Source: Cycas panzhihuaensis (Eukaryota; Cycadophyta). Taken from it: DNA of 64,000 nucleotides. Where the stretch lies: NCBI GenBank assembly GCA_023213395.1, contig CM041465.1:123883741-123947740 (forward strand), written 5' to 3'. The notes under the pieces were generated by a model, which saw nothing but the letters and a program-made list of their open reading frames with translations, did no database searches and had not been told where the DNA came from. Below, piece after piece: positions 46,639-59,308 of this stretch (its first letter is position 1; each line of letters starts with the position of its first letter). Position numbers and translations under genes: made by a program.

Positions 46639-47377
46639 GGTAGCCGACAAAGTATTAGTGTCATTTCCAAAAGAAAATATAACAATTTATAACAATATCT
46701 AGTATATACCAAAATGGTCACTAATGTCAGTGGTAATATCTACATTCTTTGATCAATTGAAGAAGAATCAACTAGTATTAATAACATTTTTAGATCCATC
46801 TAAACAAAAATTACTAATATCGACAATATCAAGCTCACTTCTCAATCGACTAAATAATATGAGTCAAATAAGTGTGTCATATACATCTAAGGATTTCCCA
46901 GTGTCAACAAAATCCATTTTTCCTAATAAATCTAAGAAAGTTTTGAGTATTGGAATTAAACCATCCATTCCAAAATAATACTATATATCTCAACAACGTA
47001 AAGTCAAAATTGAATGGGAGATTCTATGGCAACCATCTTTGTCTTATAGGTAAAAGTATATAGAAATTCAATATTAGTATAATCGACATCTACCAAGGAA
47101 TTCTAATTGTCCCACTGTCCCCTCAACCTATTCAAGCTCGATGTTATATGCATATTCATTATTTGAAGTTCCAGCAAATACAACTCAACGACATACATCA
47201 GATGATTATGATATTCTTTTATCAGCAAGGGGAGACATCAAACTAGTCGTTACTTCAATAAGGTTTCGAAGACAAAGCAATTCAAGAAGAAGGGTTCGTT
47301 ATGAGCCACCTTGAATGAATCAATTAATTAATCATTCGAATACATTTTATGGGTGAAACATCTTAAGGAGGAGGAAT
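46639..47377 (+). other. 739-bp unassigned segment between two related LTRs
   Basis: It contains an open frame (46724-46978, Ser/Lys-rich) and, near 47280-47310, RFRRQSNSRRRVRYEPP. It ends with a tract AGGAGGAGGAAT like the first LTR's. It is not a chromodomain pol end. It could be the 3' interior of a second, related element. Confidence 0.5.
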
Positions 47378-47629
47378 TGTTACAAACCTCTTAAGGAGTT
47401 AACTAACTACTTATTATGTGAAAAGGTGTCTCACGAATAGTTGTGACCTTATGTGAAAAGGGTTTATTATATACATATAAATATGTGGCTCAATTGTATT
47501 ATTGAACATTCATTCATCTCTTATCAATCAATTATTGAGTCATTTGACTATAAACTCTTTCAATGAATTCTTGTGAGCTCTCTCGTACATTTGGGTATTG
47601 TCATCAGGTTACGAACTAGGTTCGTAACA
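47378..47629 (+). repeat. chromovirus LTR, second copy (252 bp)
   Basis: It starts TGTTACAAACC and ends GGTTCGTAACA. It shares its layout with the first copy (TTAACTAAC, ATA.ATATAAATATG, CTCTT.A.T) but is clearly diverged, so the two are family relatives rather than a recent pair. Confidence 0.75.
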
Positions 47630-50614
47630 ACTAGCTAGGCAATATAAGTTAGTTGTAGTAAGGTAATATGGACTATATATTTCCATGCCTCTTGTTATAC
47701 ATAGTAAGTCAAGTTTCTCATTGGAAAACATATATTATATATCAGTTAGATAACCTCAATAATTAAATTTGGTGCTAAGTAATAAACATACAATACTCCT
47801 TCTCTATGTCTCATAAATAGGTAAAATTTTCACTCAATCATCACATCAACTTATTTCACTAACAAATAAACAAATTGGGCACTTTATTAATATAAAATAG
47901 GTGGTGTCATTTGTATTATTCAAATAGATGTCTAATAAAAAAGGTGATTATTGTATTTGATTAGTGTTATATATCTATTAAACCAAATAAGATAATATCA
48001 AAAGGGGATTTACATTATGTTTAGCATATTAAGATTCCCACATCAAAATTTCATTAAATATATTCTCATATCTTAATTTTTCATTAGTTTTTAAACTTAA
48101 ATATTATTAACAATACTTAAATATCTTTAGTTTAAAAGAAACTTGCTTTTCCTTTCATAAAAATTTACCAATAAGCATCATCATACACTCAAGAGCTTTC
48201 AAAAATATAAAAAAAAAACCAAAATAAATTTAGAAAAGATAAAACATTGTAACTTATATGAGGTCAAAAATACTTTGCTTAACTTTACCCATTAAAATAT
48301 CCATCATTTGATCTTTGAAATATGCCTTACAAGTAGTCATTTTAACCATATAGAAATTTTCTTTTCAATGCACTAATGACACTTAAATCTAACATTCCAA
48401 TAAAAAGTTATACTTAAGAAAGTATTAATGTGTCATAGAAAAGTATGTAGTCCTTAAGAAATGGCATTAAGCCCCTTTTTGGCTAGTTGTTGGTCATTCA
48501 ATTTTCTCTATATGACTATTTATTAAGATGAAGGGGGCTAGAATATTTAAAAAATTATATGATTCGATTAATTTTATTTTTTATTATGTAAAAAAAATAA
48601 TTTTGTTAATTAATTTTTGAACTTTGTCTCATATCTAAAATTTCTACTTTGTAAGTTTTTTTAATGGTGATCAAAATTTTTATGTACGACTCTCTATGTG
48701 ATCTATTGACTACTCTGTACATGGTTTATAAGATTCAAAAATAATATAACAAGGTACTTATCTCTTAAGCATGCAATGATGGTGGTACACCACAATCACA
48801 TCTTTAGATCATACTTGAGTATTTATAACAGGTCAATTGAGGAGGTATAAAGAGGTACATAGACAACATCTTTACAAATCTGGTACAATAGAAGGAGGGC
48901 GATGCAGGCCAAGGAGCACATGGTATTTTATAGGAGAAATCTTTTATGGCGATATATCTACTTTGTATAGAATGCTTTCTCTCTTCATTCATAACTAATT
49001 ATCATCTTGAATATCATTATATATAGGGTTTCAACTACCATGCCTTCTGTGCTGGTCAAGGGTTATGGGATTCACCATCATACCTTCTACAACAAACTCT
49101 TCATGGCTGATCATTTTATTCTATCTTGGCAGACTAATTCCACTCCATGAATATGACCATAGGCATGTGCTTTATAGTGAGTATATTCCATAAGTGCCTA
49201 TGTACAACCCTAACTTATTGATACCCCAATATGTTTCTACTAAGGATTCTTACTTGTGGATCTTTTACCTAGTCATGACAATTTATTATCCAACTTAGAT
49301 TGCCATGGTAAGGATTCATAGTTGGACCTTCTCTATTAATAGAGAATTTATTTGGACTTGAGAAAGTACAAGCATCATGGGGATTAATATTTTCACATAA
49401 AACCCTAATTTTCTCAATAACACTATATCAAGTTTATATCACCATTTAAGTAAGATTATTTTATAATATACCATATCATTAAAACCATTAATTCATGATA
49501 TCAATAATTATTGTTCACATCTATACCATGTATAAACCTTAAATTTTTTATTTAAGTGATATCATAAAACAATGTGCCATAAACCATTAAAACAACATTC
49601 AAACTTACTTATTTTAATAACAATATGTATGTCTTCAAATAATTCACCACTAAATAATAATATCCAACCATATAAAATCATTAAATATTTGTCTTAAAAC
49701 CCTTTATTTTATCATAAATATGCTCTCATATTCTCATTAAACCATGCATCAACATACTTATTTCTTTTTGTTTACATATACACTATCATGATACCTTTAT
49801 AAAATTAACATATTGTCTTTTTCTATTAATCATATCATATATCAATAATAGATGCCTATTACCTATTTCATTTTGACTAATGGGATGCTGGCTTACCTAT
49901 TTTATCATGTCCTACTTTATCTCTATCATTCAATCTTATGACTTTCATATTCATCATTTTTCACTTCTCTCAACAACAAAACTATTATAAAAATACCTTT
50001 TATTAAAAGAAAATCTACATTCTAAAATGGAAAAAAGATTCCATAAATAAAAATTAGGTAAGACAGAGGTCTTATCAATAATACTTATTTATTTTTCTAC
50101 TGTTATTTATAAGGTTTAGTGGAATGATTAGTTTTACAAGACCTTAGTCATGTCTACAGGGGGTCAATTTATAGAGACAAACTCAACTAAAAATATTATC
50201 TTCTCATCAAATCTAGTAGACTTGTTTACACCTATATGCTTTGAATATATGGCACTAATATGCATATAAATAAATATCCACATTAAATTTAATAAATTAA
50301 AATACCATTAGTTTATTACTTTCATCTTGATGTAACTTCATCATTGTATGCAGCTCTCATCATCATCTATATATAGCTCTGTATTATTTAGATGTAAATC
50401 TCTTCATCAACTTCATCTAGCCCTAAAATCATGATCATATGTTATTGACATAAGTGGTATAATCAACTTTTATCTCATTAAAACTTTACTTAAACTTTCT
50501 TCTATATTGGGTCATATACTAACTCTATCATTAGATCTGTAATTAACTCAATTATTAGCCCAATCGGATCATGTATAGGTTTTTAACTTATTTTCATAAG
50601 ATCTTTTACAATAT

Positions 50615-50627
50615 GGGTCTGATACCA
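50615..50627 (-). promoter_or_regulatory. LARD-2 primer binding site
   Basis: TGGTATCAGACCC on the minus strand follows the LTR at once; it is one base from the tRNA-iMet site. Confidence 0.88.
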
Positions 50628-51142
50628 TATTAGATTTTAGAATTTAACTCTAATACCATATTGGAAAATACTCATTATATAAAGTAGAAGTATATCAAGC
50701 ATGTATAATTAATGAATCATATCACAAGGAATGTATACAAGATTAGTACATCGAGTAATAATATAAAATATAAAGTATAAACATATTAAGCATGTGAGAA
50801 GCATCGCCACAAGAGAGACAATAAATTTATATGTAAAAACTTAATGTAGGAAAAACCATAGAAGAAGTTTGGAGCTAGGACTTCCTATTTAGAAATCAAA
50901 TGATTACATCTCTAAATGAATCCTTCTTCTCTTAAGTTCTCAAGTGATGTGTGTACATATTTATATGAATAGTCACCTCATGAATAACCTATAATATCTC
51001 TTAAGCCATTTCATTATCTAATAGAATACTTATTAAATAATAATACATATCTTATTAATTAATAATTTTAGTAAGTGAGGCTTTGTGTAGGTCATTATAT
51101 CATATTAAATATTAGATATGTGAATAATCATATGTTCTAATA
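50628..51142 (-). repeat. LARD-2 5' LTR (515 bp)
   Basis: The minus strand starts TATTAGAACATATG (LARD-1: TATTGGAATATG) and shares AATGGCTTAAGAGATAT, CATGAGGTGA and AGAAC.TAAGAG with the LARD-1 LTRs. It contains no TA expansion. Confidence 0.82.
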
Positions 51143-52165
51143 GAATGAAAGGACTAAAACTTCAAGCAAATGACAGAACCACATAGGTGTATTTCCCCAT
51201 AATATCCTTAGGAAAAATCTCATCAACAAATGGTTATTAGGTATATAATAAGTACATCCCAATGTAAATGCTTTAATGTAACTTAAAGGATCCTACTTGG
51301 GTTCCCCACTAAATATAAGTAATTTAGGAATAAAAGGGGGAAGACTACAAAGAAGAACCTCATGCGTGACTTCCTTGTCTAAAGTGATGTGGTCACATAA
51401 GAGAGAGGTTATTATGAGACAAATGTTGAATTCATTAAATAGACTTTAGTATAGCCATTAGGGCTTGTACTCAAGTGATATATATGAGTATGAAGGACCT
51501 ATCTAATAAGCTCTTACATTGGGATGTAGATGTAGGAATGTGGCCCCTACTCATAAACATATATAAGAGGAGACTAAAGGTTGGAGATAGGTGCTCCATG
51601 ACCAAGATGAGGGACAAAACTAAAGTTAACCATGGAATAATATATGAGAGAGTTACCCAATTAAGATGGAAAGATCATATGAGGTGAATTAAACCATATG
51701 GATGTTGATGGAAGACTCTAATAATGTGGATGAATGGATGAGTAATTGGGAAGTTCAGGCAACTCTCTATAATGATGCCAATTAAGGTGAGTTAACTAGG
51801 TACACTAAATAAGGAAAAAGAGTGATCTTCTTAAAAGGGAAACCAAGGTAATAGGTTCTAGTGGATCCTTGAACCTATCCTAAAATTCACTAGGGTTCTT
51901 ACCCCAAAGTAGATATCTTAGGCTCTATATTGATTAATCCCCAAGCCCTCCTAAGGAGAAAGATCTGTCTTAGACCTCTATCTTACCTTAAAAATGATAT
52001 TTATATCATACTAACTAAGAAAAAGGAGAATTGCTGAGTGTGAGGACTTAAGAAAGCTGAGGGCCTAGATTAATAAACTAATCAAGGGTTAGCTCCCGTA
52101 AACTCCATTACCCAATGATGACACACTTGTGTAGGTGGACAACTTCAAAATGCCCACATCTAATT
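51143..52165. other. unassigned DNA right of LARD-2
   Basis: One open frame (plus 51475-51687, Lys/Arg/Met-rich, 70 codons) has no known domain. I see no LTR termini. It may be remains of another element. Confidence 0.35.
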
Positions 52166-54986
52166 CTAGTAAGTTTTATAGACTTAGAGGTGAATAAGTT
52201 AAACATAGAAGTTATACTCAACCTAAAGTATGATGAAAAATTGATATCTTTGGTGTATAAAACATGATGAGAATAATAATCTCAAGGAAGAAGAAGTTTA
52301 TATACCAAAGATATCATATCTTAGTTAATCAAAAATCTCTTTGTAATAAGAAGTATCTAGCCTATAAGAAAGGACAAGCTTATACACTAAGGGTGTCAAG
52401 TCATAATGGATCAAGCAAGCCTTAATTAAAAGTATAGGGCTCAACTTAGAAAGACCAAACAAAAGAAAACTTCTAGATTCAATCTAGTATATACTTTTTA
52501 ATTTGAAAATAATCAACAAACACCTAAGCTAAGTATCTTCTATTATATTCAAATAAGTAAATATTTATCTAATGCACCTCATACACATGCATCTCTTTTA
52601 GCTTTTACTCTTTATATTTTTTTCTTTCCTTTTTTTATTCTAACTAAACATACAACCAAGCATCAACACTGGTTGTTTAGGAATTGATTTAGGTTAAGTA
52701 CCTCTTAATAACTTTATGTCTTTCCATTTCAATTGAGTATTAAGAGATATGTCAACCTACAAGAACCCTAGGATAATCTTTACCAACTCCTACGAAGAAG
52801 TCTCCACTTGGTTGTGCATTTTGTGGATTGGAAGAGAAGAGGCTAGAATATGTGAATACAACTTGATGAAGGAATACACCAGTCTATATAATCAAGTAGA
52901 GGAGATCTGAGCTCAGAGCTACACTTATAATATTTCTTTTCTTTTTATTCCTTCCCTTATAGCTTTCAACATTTTAGGTTTAATTGGTTAATGAAAAAGA
53001 TATCAAGCACTCATAACATCATACACTTCACAAAATTAATTTATATAAAAAAGAATACTAACTAAACCAAAGAAAACTAGAGCATCAAACTAATTAAGAA
53101 AGGAAACCACACACTTTCTTTTCTTTTTCCTAAAAGGAAATCTAGCTAAAACCAAATGAAACTTCTTTCAAAACTCTTAAAGTAAAACTCTTATTCTAAA
53201 TGAAAGGATTTAAGAAATAAACTTCATAAATAAAGCTCTCATGCATACTAATTAATGAAGGTTGAAGATATATATAAATCCTTATAAAACTCTTCAACTT
53301 ACATGAAAGATTTTTCAATAGTATTTACAACTTTTCAAATGTAAAAAAGTTCTAAAATAAGGTAGCAACTTATAAAGTGCAACATGCAAGTACTTCCATT
53401 AACATACAAGCAAAAGTTTATTCATATAATCTTTTGAGAAACCAAGATAACAACATAGAAAGATCTCACAATTGATGAGGCCACATGCAACCAAAAAATT
53501 CATGAATTCATTCTATCTCTTATGAAAGAAAAGAGTAAAAATGGACATGCAAATTTTAGTCTTCTTACTATTTCCCATTTATGCATCTTTTTAAAAGAAG
53601 AGAGAAAAAGTGAAGAATCTAGGAAAGCATTTTAAATAACCATAAGAATACTCAATGTAAGCTACTATATTTATTCCTTAAGATAATAATCTTCCCTTTT
53701 TTGACCAATATTTCACCAAAATTTCCCTTTAAAACATGTTGTGAACATGAAAAAATGGAGAAGAAATCATAGGACTATTATCAAAATAAGAGGAATGAGA
53801 CAAACATCTCTTAGAAAGAATATTGATTGCTCTATAGAATGAGGGGGGGGGAGCTCTAAATTATAATGAAGAGGAAGAACTCTCTTCTCTATAGACGATC
53901 CCTTTGAATTCCATAAACGGTTGACTTTTAATCCTAGATATTTTTATAAGGAAATAACTGCCACCACAAAAGAAAAAAAAAAGAAAGAAAGAGCCAAGAT
54001 GAAGAAGATAGCATAAACTAGGCACAATACAACCAAAAGACCTTCCAAAAGCCAAAAGAGAAATGGTAAAAAAGCATTACGAAACCTATAAGAAGAGTAT
54101 TGAAGCTCAAATTAAAGATTTAGTAGAAGATTAACATTCCAATAAGTTTTAGGATAGCATCATAAGTAAAATCTATAAAGCTCCAAGTCTCTCTTCCTTT
54201 GATTCTCACTTTTTCTTCTCTTTTTTCTTACTTCCAAGATGTAACCATCATAATGATGATCAATTTGAAGAGTTTTGGGGGTTTCTAAGTGAAGGAGGAG
54301 GAGTTTTCATGAAATCTAGGAAATGACATATAAGATCAAGAGAAAATTTGACATGTTTAACTAAAAATTTTGCATGCAATATAGTCAAAAATATGATTTT
54401 CTTTATAAAATGTGATCGGTCGTATTTTATAAAGAAAGAAAAATGTGATTGATCATGTTTTGTAAATAAAAACATGTTTTTGGCAATACTAAGAATGCGA
54501 AGAAACATGGGATGAAAACTTTAATGAATAAACTTAAAAAAAAAAATCAAAATAGTATAGAAAAAAACTAAAATAAAATGACTTCATTAAAGATAAAAGT
54601 AGCCTAGAAGATGTAATAAATTAAGTATAAGCCTAAAAAATATTAAAAATTGATAGCCAAAGCATAAAGTCAAGAGGAAAAGATAGAAATAAGGAGTGTT
54701 ATATAAGTAAAAAATTGATCAGAATAGATTAGGGAAACATATTATTATTATAATTTCATTTATTAGCATATGAAAGTCATAAAAATACATTCATCATCAT
54801 CAAAACATTAGTCATCCTTAATGCAAAGATAATATTTCACCAAAATTATATCAATCCCATTGAAAACATAATATAATATTTTAAATAATGAGATATAACC
54901 TCATTTAATAAGTAAATACCTGTGATTAAATAAATAAATCAACAAGACACACAAGACTCAATCAAGGGCTAAATTTTAGTGAAACA
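52166..54986 (-). repeat. Tat-4 probable 3' LTR (~2.8 kb), minus strand
   Basis: On the minus strand a sequence starts TGTTTCACTAAAATTT at 54986 directly after a polypurine tract, similar to the Tat-2 LTR start TGTTTCCC. It runs left through non-coding AT-rich DNA. The far edge near 52166 is a guess from a change in sequence character; no partner LTR was found. Confidence 0.5.
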
Positions 54987-54997
54987 TTTCCCCCCTT
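54987..54997 (-). promoter_or_regulatory. Tat-4 polypurine tract
   Basis: AAGGGGGGAAA on the minus strand lies directly before the TGTTTCAC LTR start. Confidence 0.7.
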
Positions 54998-56459
54998 AAC
55001 ACCTAGAGTTCTTGCTCTAAAATAGAAGCAAGATGGTGAGAGGTTACAAACATATTAAAGATAAGGGTCTCTCATAAATAAAATCAAAATGATCAAATAA
55101 CAAATGAATATGTGATGGAAGTATGTAAAAAATAATCAAAGCTAATGCTAAAAATGAATTCTAATTTTATTACAACACTAACTTAAGAGTGTCACCAAAA
55201 TGCCTATCAAATATATAGGGCTTAAAAGATAAATTGATATAAGGATGCTCATAGATAAGACAGGGCTTACAACTTATTTAACTAATAATATTATTAGAGA
55301 TACCCATAAACTACATAGGGATAGAGAATAAACTCGATCAATGATACTACCAATAATGCCCATTGATTAGATGGGGCTTAAGAACTTGGATGGTCATAGT
55401 TTTTCTCTTATTAACCATGTTTCAGAGGTAGAATCCCTTTATTAGAGTGTAAGAGATAGACTATCATAGTTTATAAGCTCATTAACATGTGATGGATTTC
55501 AAATCTTAAAGGGATAGATTATCATAGTTTAAGCCCATTAATAATCAAATTTTTGGAGCTTTATTTTCATAGTTTAGGTTTATCAATAATTGAGTTTTAG
55601 AGCATAAGGCTACCATAGTTTAAGCTTATTAGTAGTTAGAATTTTAGAGTAATTTATTGTCATAGTTTAGGCTCTTTAACAAGTGAATGTTTGGAGCATG
55701 AAGGATTAAAAGAAGACAGTTAGAACCCATGAAAGCTATTGCATTTAAGCAACAATAACCATAATAAAAAAAGGCTTATTATTAAAGGATAAAAATACCT
55801 TAATTGATGGAAGAGAATTCCAAAATTCTAAGTTTAGAGAAGTCTATTTCAAGAATAGTAATTAAAGATGGGTCATGTTAACTTAAATAGATAAAATAGA
55901 TCCAACGAAAAATTTTACCAAAAAGCTAAAGGAGGAGCCCCCTTTTATAAGGAAATAGGAAAAATTTTATTTTATTTTTATAGATGAGGGTTGGAAAATG
56001 ATGATTCTAAGAGATATATTCTAACCACATGAGGTGATAGAGAGGTCCTTTCAGAGTGGGATCATCTCCAAAGAGGTATATTCAAATCCATGTATCAAGA
56101 AGCAAGATATTTAGTAAGCTTTCCTTAGCAAATTTTTTTAAAACTTGGTGTTATGGTGAAAAATATAATAATACTGATGACAAACATAGTAACAATGCTA
56201 AAATACAGTTTAATGGTAAAAAACATAATTTTACAAAATGAAGAAAAATTAGAAAATTCTATTTTTTATTGAGAAGTCATGTTTTTGGAGATGTTATAGC
56301 ATTTTTTTTCATTGTGTTATCATATTTTTTACCATGTTGTCATGTTTTTTACCTTAAAAAGATAAATTTACAAGAAAATTAAAAACAAAATAAGGATTTT
56401 TATGTCAAAATCATATACTAACTTAATTATTTTTGTGTGATAAAACCCCTAGAGAGAAT
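54998..56459 (-). other. Tat-4 3' untranslated region with tandem repeats
   Basis: Non-coding AT-rich DNA between the tract and the antisense ORF. 55385-55705 is a tandem array (see its own entry) and 56285-56355 has short repeats of CATGTTTTT/TTACCATGTTGTCATG. Confidence 0.55.
55385..55705. repeat. degenerate ~47-bp tandem array (5-6 units)
   Basis: Each unit starts with .TCATAGTTTA.GCTCATTAA or a near form and ends with TTTTAGAGCATAAGG-like bases. Starts are near 55395, 55453, 55507, 55555, 55602 and 55648. Spacing is about 46-58 bases. Confidence 0.85.
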
Positions 56460-58400
56460 AAAAGATTGATGATTAGATAATTAGTAATCAAGTTGATAGA
56501 GGTAGATCAAAATCAATTATGAAGGTGTAGATTGTCCCAAGTGAGCAGGTCAACTCAACTAATTATCAAGTATAAGATTCTCCATGACTTTATTAATTAT
56601 TGGATCTCCAAAGAGAATGTTTTTAGAGTTTAGAGGATAGGAGATATCCACATTACTCCCAAGGATATTGGTAGGATATTGGGAGTCAGTTAGCATAGGG
56701 GAGAGATTTGATTGAGCTAGGTAATAGATGATGAATCTCATGAGGCATGTAGTCAGTATCTCATAGAATTTAGTGACTAGTTCAAGTCCCATGGAGTACC
56801 TATTGAGGTAATAAGGATAGTATATAGGATTTTAATTCTTTAGAAGATGATCTCTTTAATCATCATCTTCTAAGCTACAAGGATATATAATTTCATAGGG
56901 GTCTTGGCTCAATGGGTAGAAATTATTAGAGCTTACAAGGAGGGTACAAGGATGAATTAGGATCAGTATATATTAAATATTATAAGCCTTCAATTGTCCA
57001 AGATTAGGAGACAGGGATGAGAAGGATTCTCTTATAGTTCATTCTTCATGTGTTGGCTATACGACCATGTCCCATTGATGAGACTAGGAAGGGCTCCATA
57101 TGAGCTAACTATTATGGATCCAGGTATGAATAAGTGGCATATAAGGGCCCAAAATTATAATAGAGCAATGATAGTAACAAGGACTACTTATAGTCCTTTA
57201 TTAAGTAGGATGACGAGGAGATAGTTGATAGTAGACCCATATTAAGGGCTACTAAGATGGAGTGATGATGAGGTGGATGTAGCTAAAAGAGCAATAGTAG
57301 GGAATGCTCCTATTATAACTAGAGGGAAAGGGAGAGGTAGAGGATAAGGGGAGGCAACATGATAACTAGGAAGTCAAGGAGGGAGAGTTGAGGTAGATTA
57401 GCAACTAATTGGAGGAGCTAGGAGACAAGAGAGAGGAGAGTCATTGGCAGGAGGAGGTAAGAGAGGAGGTAGAGACATGCTCCAAGAGATAAGAGGAGCA
57501 AGGTGTGGTGGAGGAGGCTCTATATAGAGCATGGAGTTAGGTCAATAGATAGTCAAGGAGGAGTAGGAGATGATGGTAAAGGGATGGGAGGAGATCCTCC
57601 TTAAGGGGCTCCTTAAGAGCCTCAAGGAGAGGTGTTATTATAACTACTAAAGGAGATGGCAATTGAGCCATTAGTAGGAGGTGAGCTAGGAGGAGAGCCA
57701 TAGCTAGTAGGTATGTTAATTATTATTATTTAACATTTCTAATTATAGTTTTCTTTTGATTATTTATTCTCTTGTTAGATAAGGGATTGATCATAATTAT
57801 ATATGATTTACATGGATAGGTAAGAGGAGCATGACCCTATCAGAGATATGAAGACTCCTAGACCTAATATTTCCATATACCTCTACATCAAAGGAGTCTC
57901 TTTCATGGAACATTATTTATTATACTTTATTAGGGGATCTAATTGAGTATTTTAGTCTAGCATTATGAGCTTGAGATATGTTCTAAGATGTGAGGATAGA
58001 GCTAAGGCTTTCAAAGACTGAGCTCAAGGCAATAGAGGATGAGACATACTATCTTCAGAGGATGACCCTAGTATAGGTAGGTGGTTGAGTCACCCTATTC
58101 AAGAGTATGATAATGTAGTAGAGGAGGTAGCTTCCACCTAGGAGAGAGTCAACACATGGAGATACACAATGTCAAGATGAAAAGATTGAGTTAGATAGGA
58201 GATAGGGAGGATCTCACCATGGCTTATAGAGATGAGTATAGGTTGTATAGAAAGGGGATAGGGAGGAGATATGAGGCATTTGACAACCTTTGATGATGTA
58301 TTATGAGCCATATGATGGTAGGTGTATATTTTAGTGACCATGTATTTTGTGTTTATATATTGAGTATTACAGTCATCATTTGTGTGAATATGTGGATGAA
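56460..58400 (+). pseudogene. Tat-4 extra ORF (mobile-domain-like), antisense to its element
   Basis: The plus frame reads VFRV, a stop, RIGDIHITPKDIGRILGVS near 56620-56690, which matches the Tat-2 antisense ORF block MGDIMVMPGDIGRIQGVP. It continues with DDESHEACSQYLIEF, YNFIGVLAQWVEIIRAYKEG, APYELTIMDPGMNKWHIRAQ, a Gly/Arg-rich linker (57300-57500), and after an intron-like stretch a charged, helix-prone tail near 58130-58290. It lies on the plus strand while the LTR and tract of Tat-4 are on the minus strand, so it is antisense, as in Tat-2. Stops are frequent. Confidence 0.65.
57711..57819 (+). other. candidate intron in the Tat-4 extra ORF
   Basis: TAGTAG|GTATGTTAATT to CATGGATAG|G bounds 109 AT-rich bases, close to the 111 of Tat-2, and sits at the same place between the Gly/Glu-rich linker and the tail. 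A nearer acceptor (CTTGTTAG at 57778) is possible. Confidence 0.5.
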
Positions 58401-58630
58401 ACATTGGCCCTAAATTCGTTTCCTCTATATATCCCTCTTTATATATATTATATAAGATATATACTCATCAATATGATTGATTATAAAAGCATATAAAAAA
58501 TAAAAGTTTTTTTTTTTTAATATTTTGTCATTTTTATTTTTTTAATTAGTATATACATGGTAGTTTATACTCATTTTAGGGTGAAAGAGGGTCTTAAAAA
58601 TAAAGAAATATAAGGAAAAATAAAGGAAAC
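58401..58630. other. AT-rich junction between Tat-4 and Tat-3
   Basis: No feature seen apart from short TA and T runs. Confidence 0.5.
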
Positions 58631-59135
58631 TATTTCCTAGCTACCAGGAATGGATACAGACAGGTTGACTCAAGTAAGCACAGGTATACTTCTCCCTTTT
58701 CACTTTTATTATTTCTTTGGAAAGGTTGACAAAAGTATTGTCTTATTGCATGACTGACTACTTTATTTGTATGATCGCCTTGCATCCATTTGGCTTGATC
58801 ATGCTGCTTGTCGTATTGTGAGCCTATGACGACCAATGGGACATACCTTTCTGCAAGGTAGGCATCCCCATGGCACTCTATGACCCTCCGCACTACCTCC
58901 ACATCCCCTCAAGCCTCATTTGATCTGTATGACCCGCTCATACCCTAACCTCGCATCCTTACCATGACGTTTTTGGGACCTTTAGCTCTTGATACCACTT
59001 TTGGCCTCACTTACACGCCTTCTGGACTGCCTGAGCCACCTAGACAGGAGGGCCAACCCCTCCCAGGCCTGCCACATCACCTTCTAAGGCTCCTAGAACC
59101 CAAATTACTTCCATTCTGGCTTTCTGGTCTTGCAT

Positions 59136-59241
59136 TGCTATAAACAAAGCAGTACTGTAAAGTTTACCATGATGCGACTGTTGCAAGTTATTTTTTTTAT
59201 CTGCCATGGAAATTCTCACTTTTTTTGCAGAATTTCCACGT
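59136..59241. promoter_or_regulatory. paired hairpins upstream of the Tat-3 LTR TATA box
   Basis: Hairpin 1 is degraded (TATAAAC...AGTACT...AGTTTACCATG, 59139-59173). Hairpin 2 has arms TGGAAATTCT and AGAATTTCCA around CACTTTTTTTGC (about 59208-59239). The order and the distance to TATA match Tat-2. Confidence 0.65.
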
Positions 59242-59301
59242 GGCCACTTGCCTAGCTCAGCCCTATTCATGCCCTAAACACTTGATTAGAGTTGATTTGG
59301 G

Positions 59302-59308
59302 TATAAAA
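59302..59308 (+). promoter_or_regulatory. Tat-3 LTR TATA box
   Basis: TATAAAA in GGGTATAAAACCCCAAAAG, aligned with the Tat-2 box at 33871. Confidence 0.75.

Larger units (their letters stand above)
47630..51142 (-). mobile_element. LARD-2: inverted second copy of the LARD-like family, 3' truncated
   Basis: The LTR at 50628-51142 and primer site at 50615-50627 are on the minus strand. The interior 47630-48320, reversed, aligns by eye with 14330-15070 of LARD-1 (shared runs such as TTAATTATTGAGGTTATC and AAGAGGCAT.GAAATATAT). The end corresponding to 15070-15797 and the 3' LTR are missing, cut at the chromovirus LTR. No coding signal here either, which supports a non-coding family. Confidence 0.82.

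Noticed and set aside
55385-55705. CRISPR-like array
   Set aside because: The units are degenerate throughout, with no constant repeat and variable spacer split, and the context is a plant retrotransposon.
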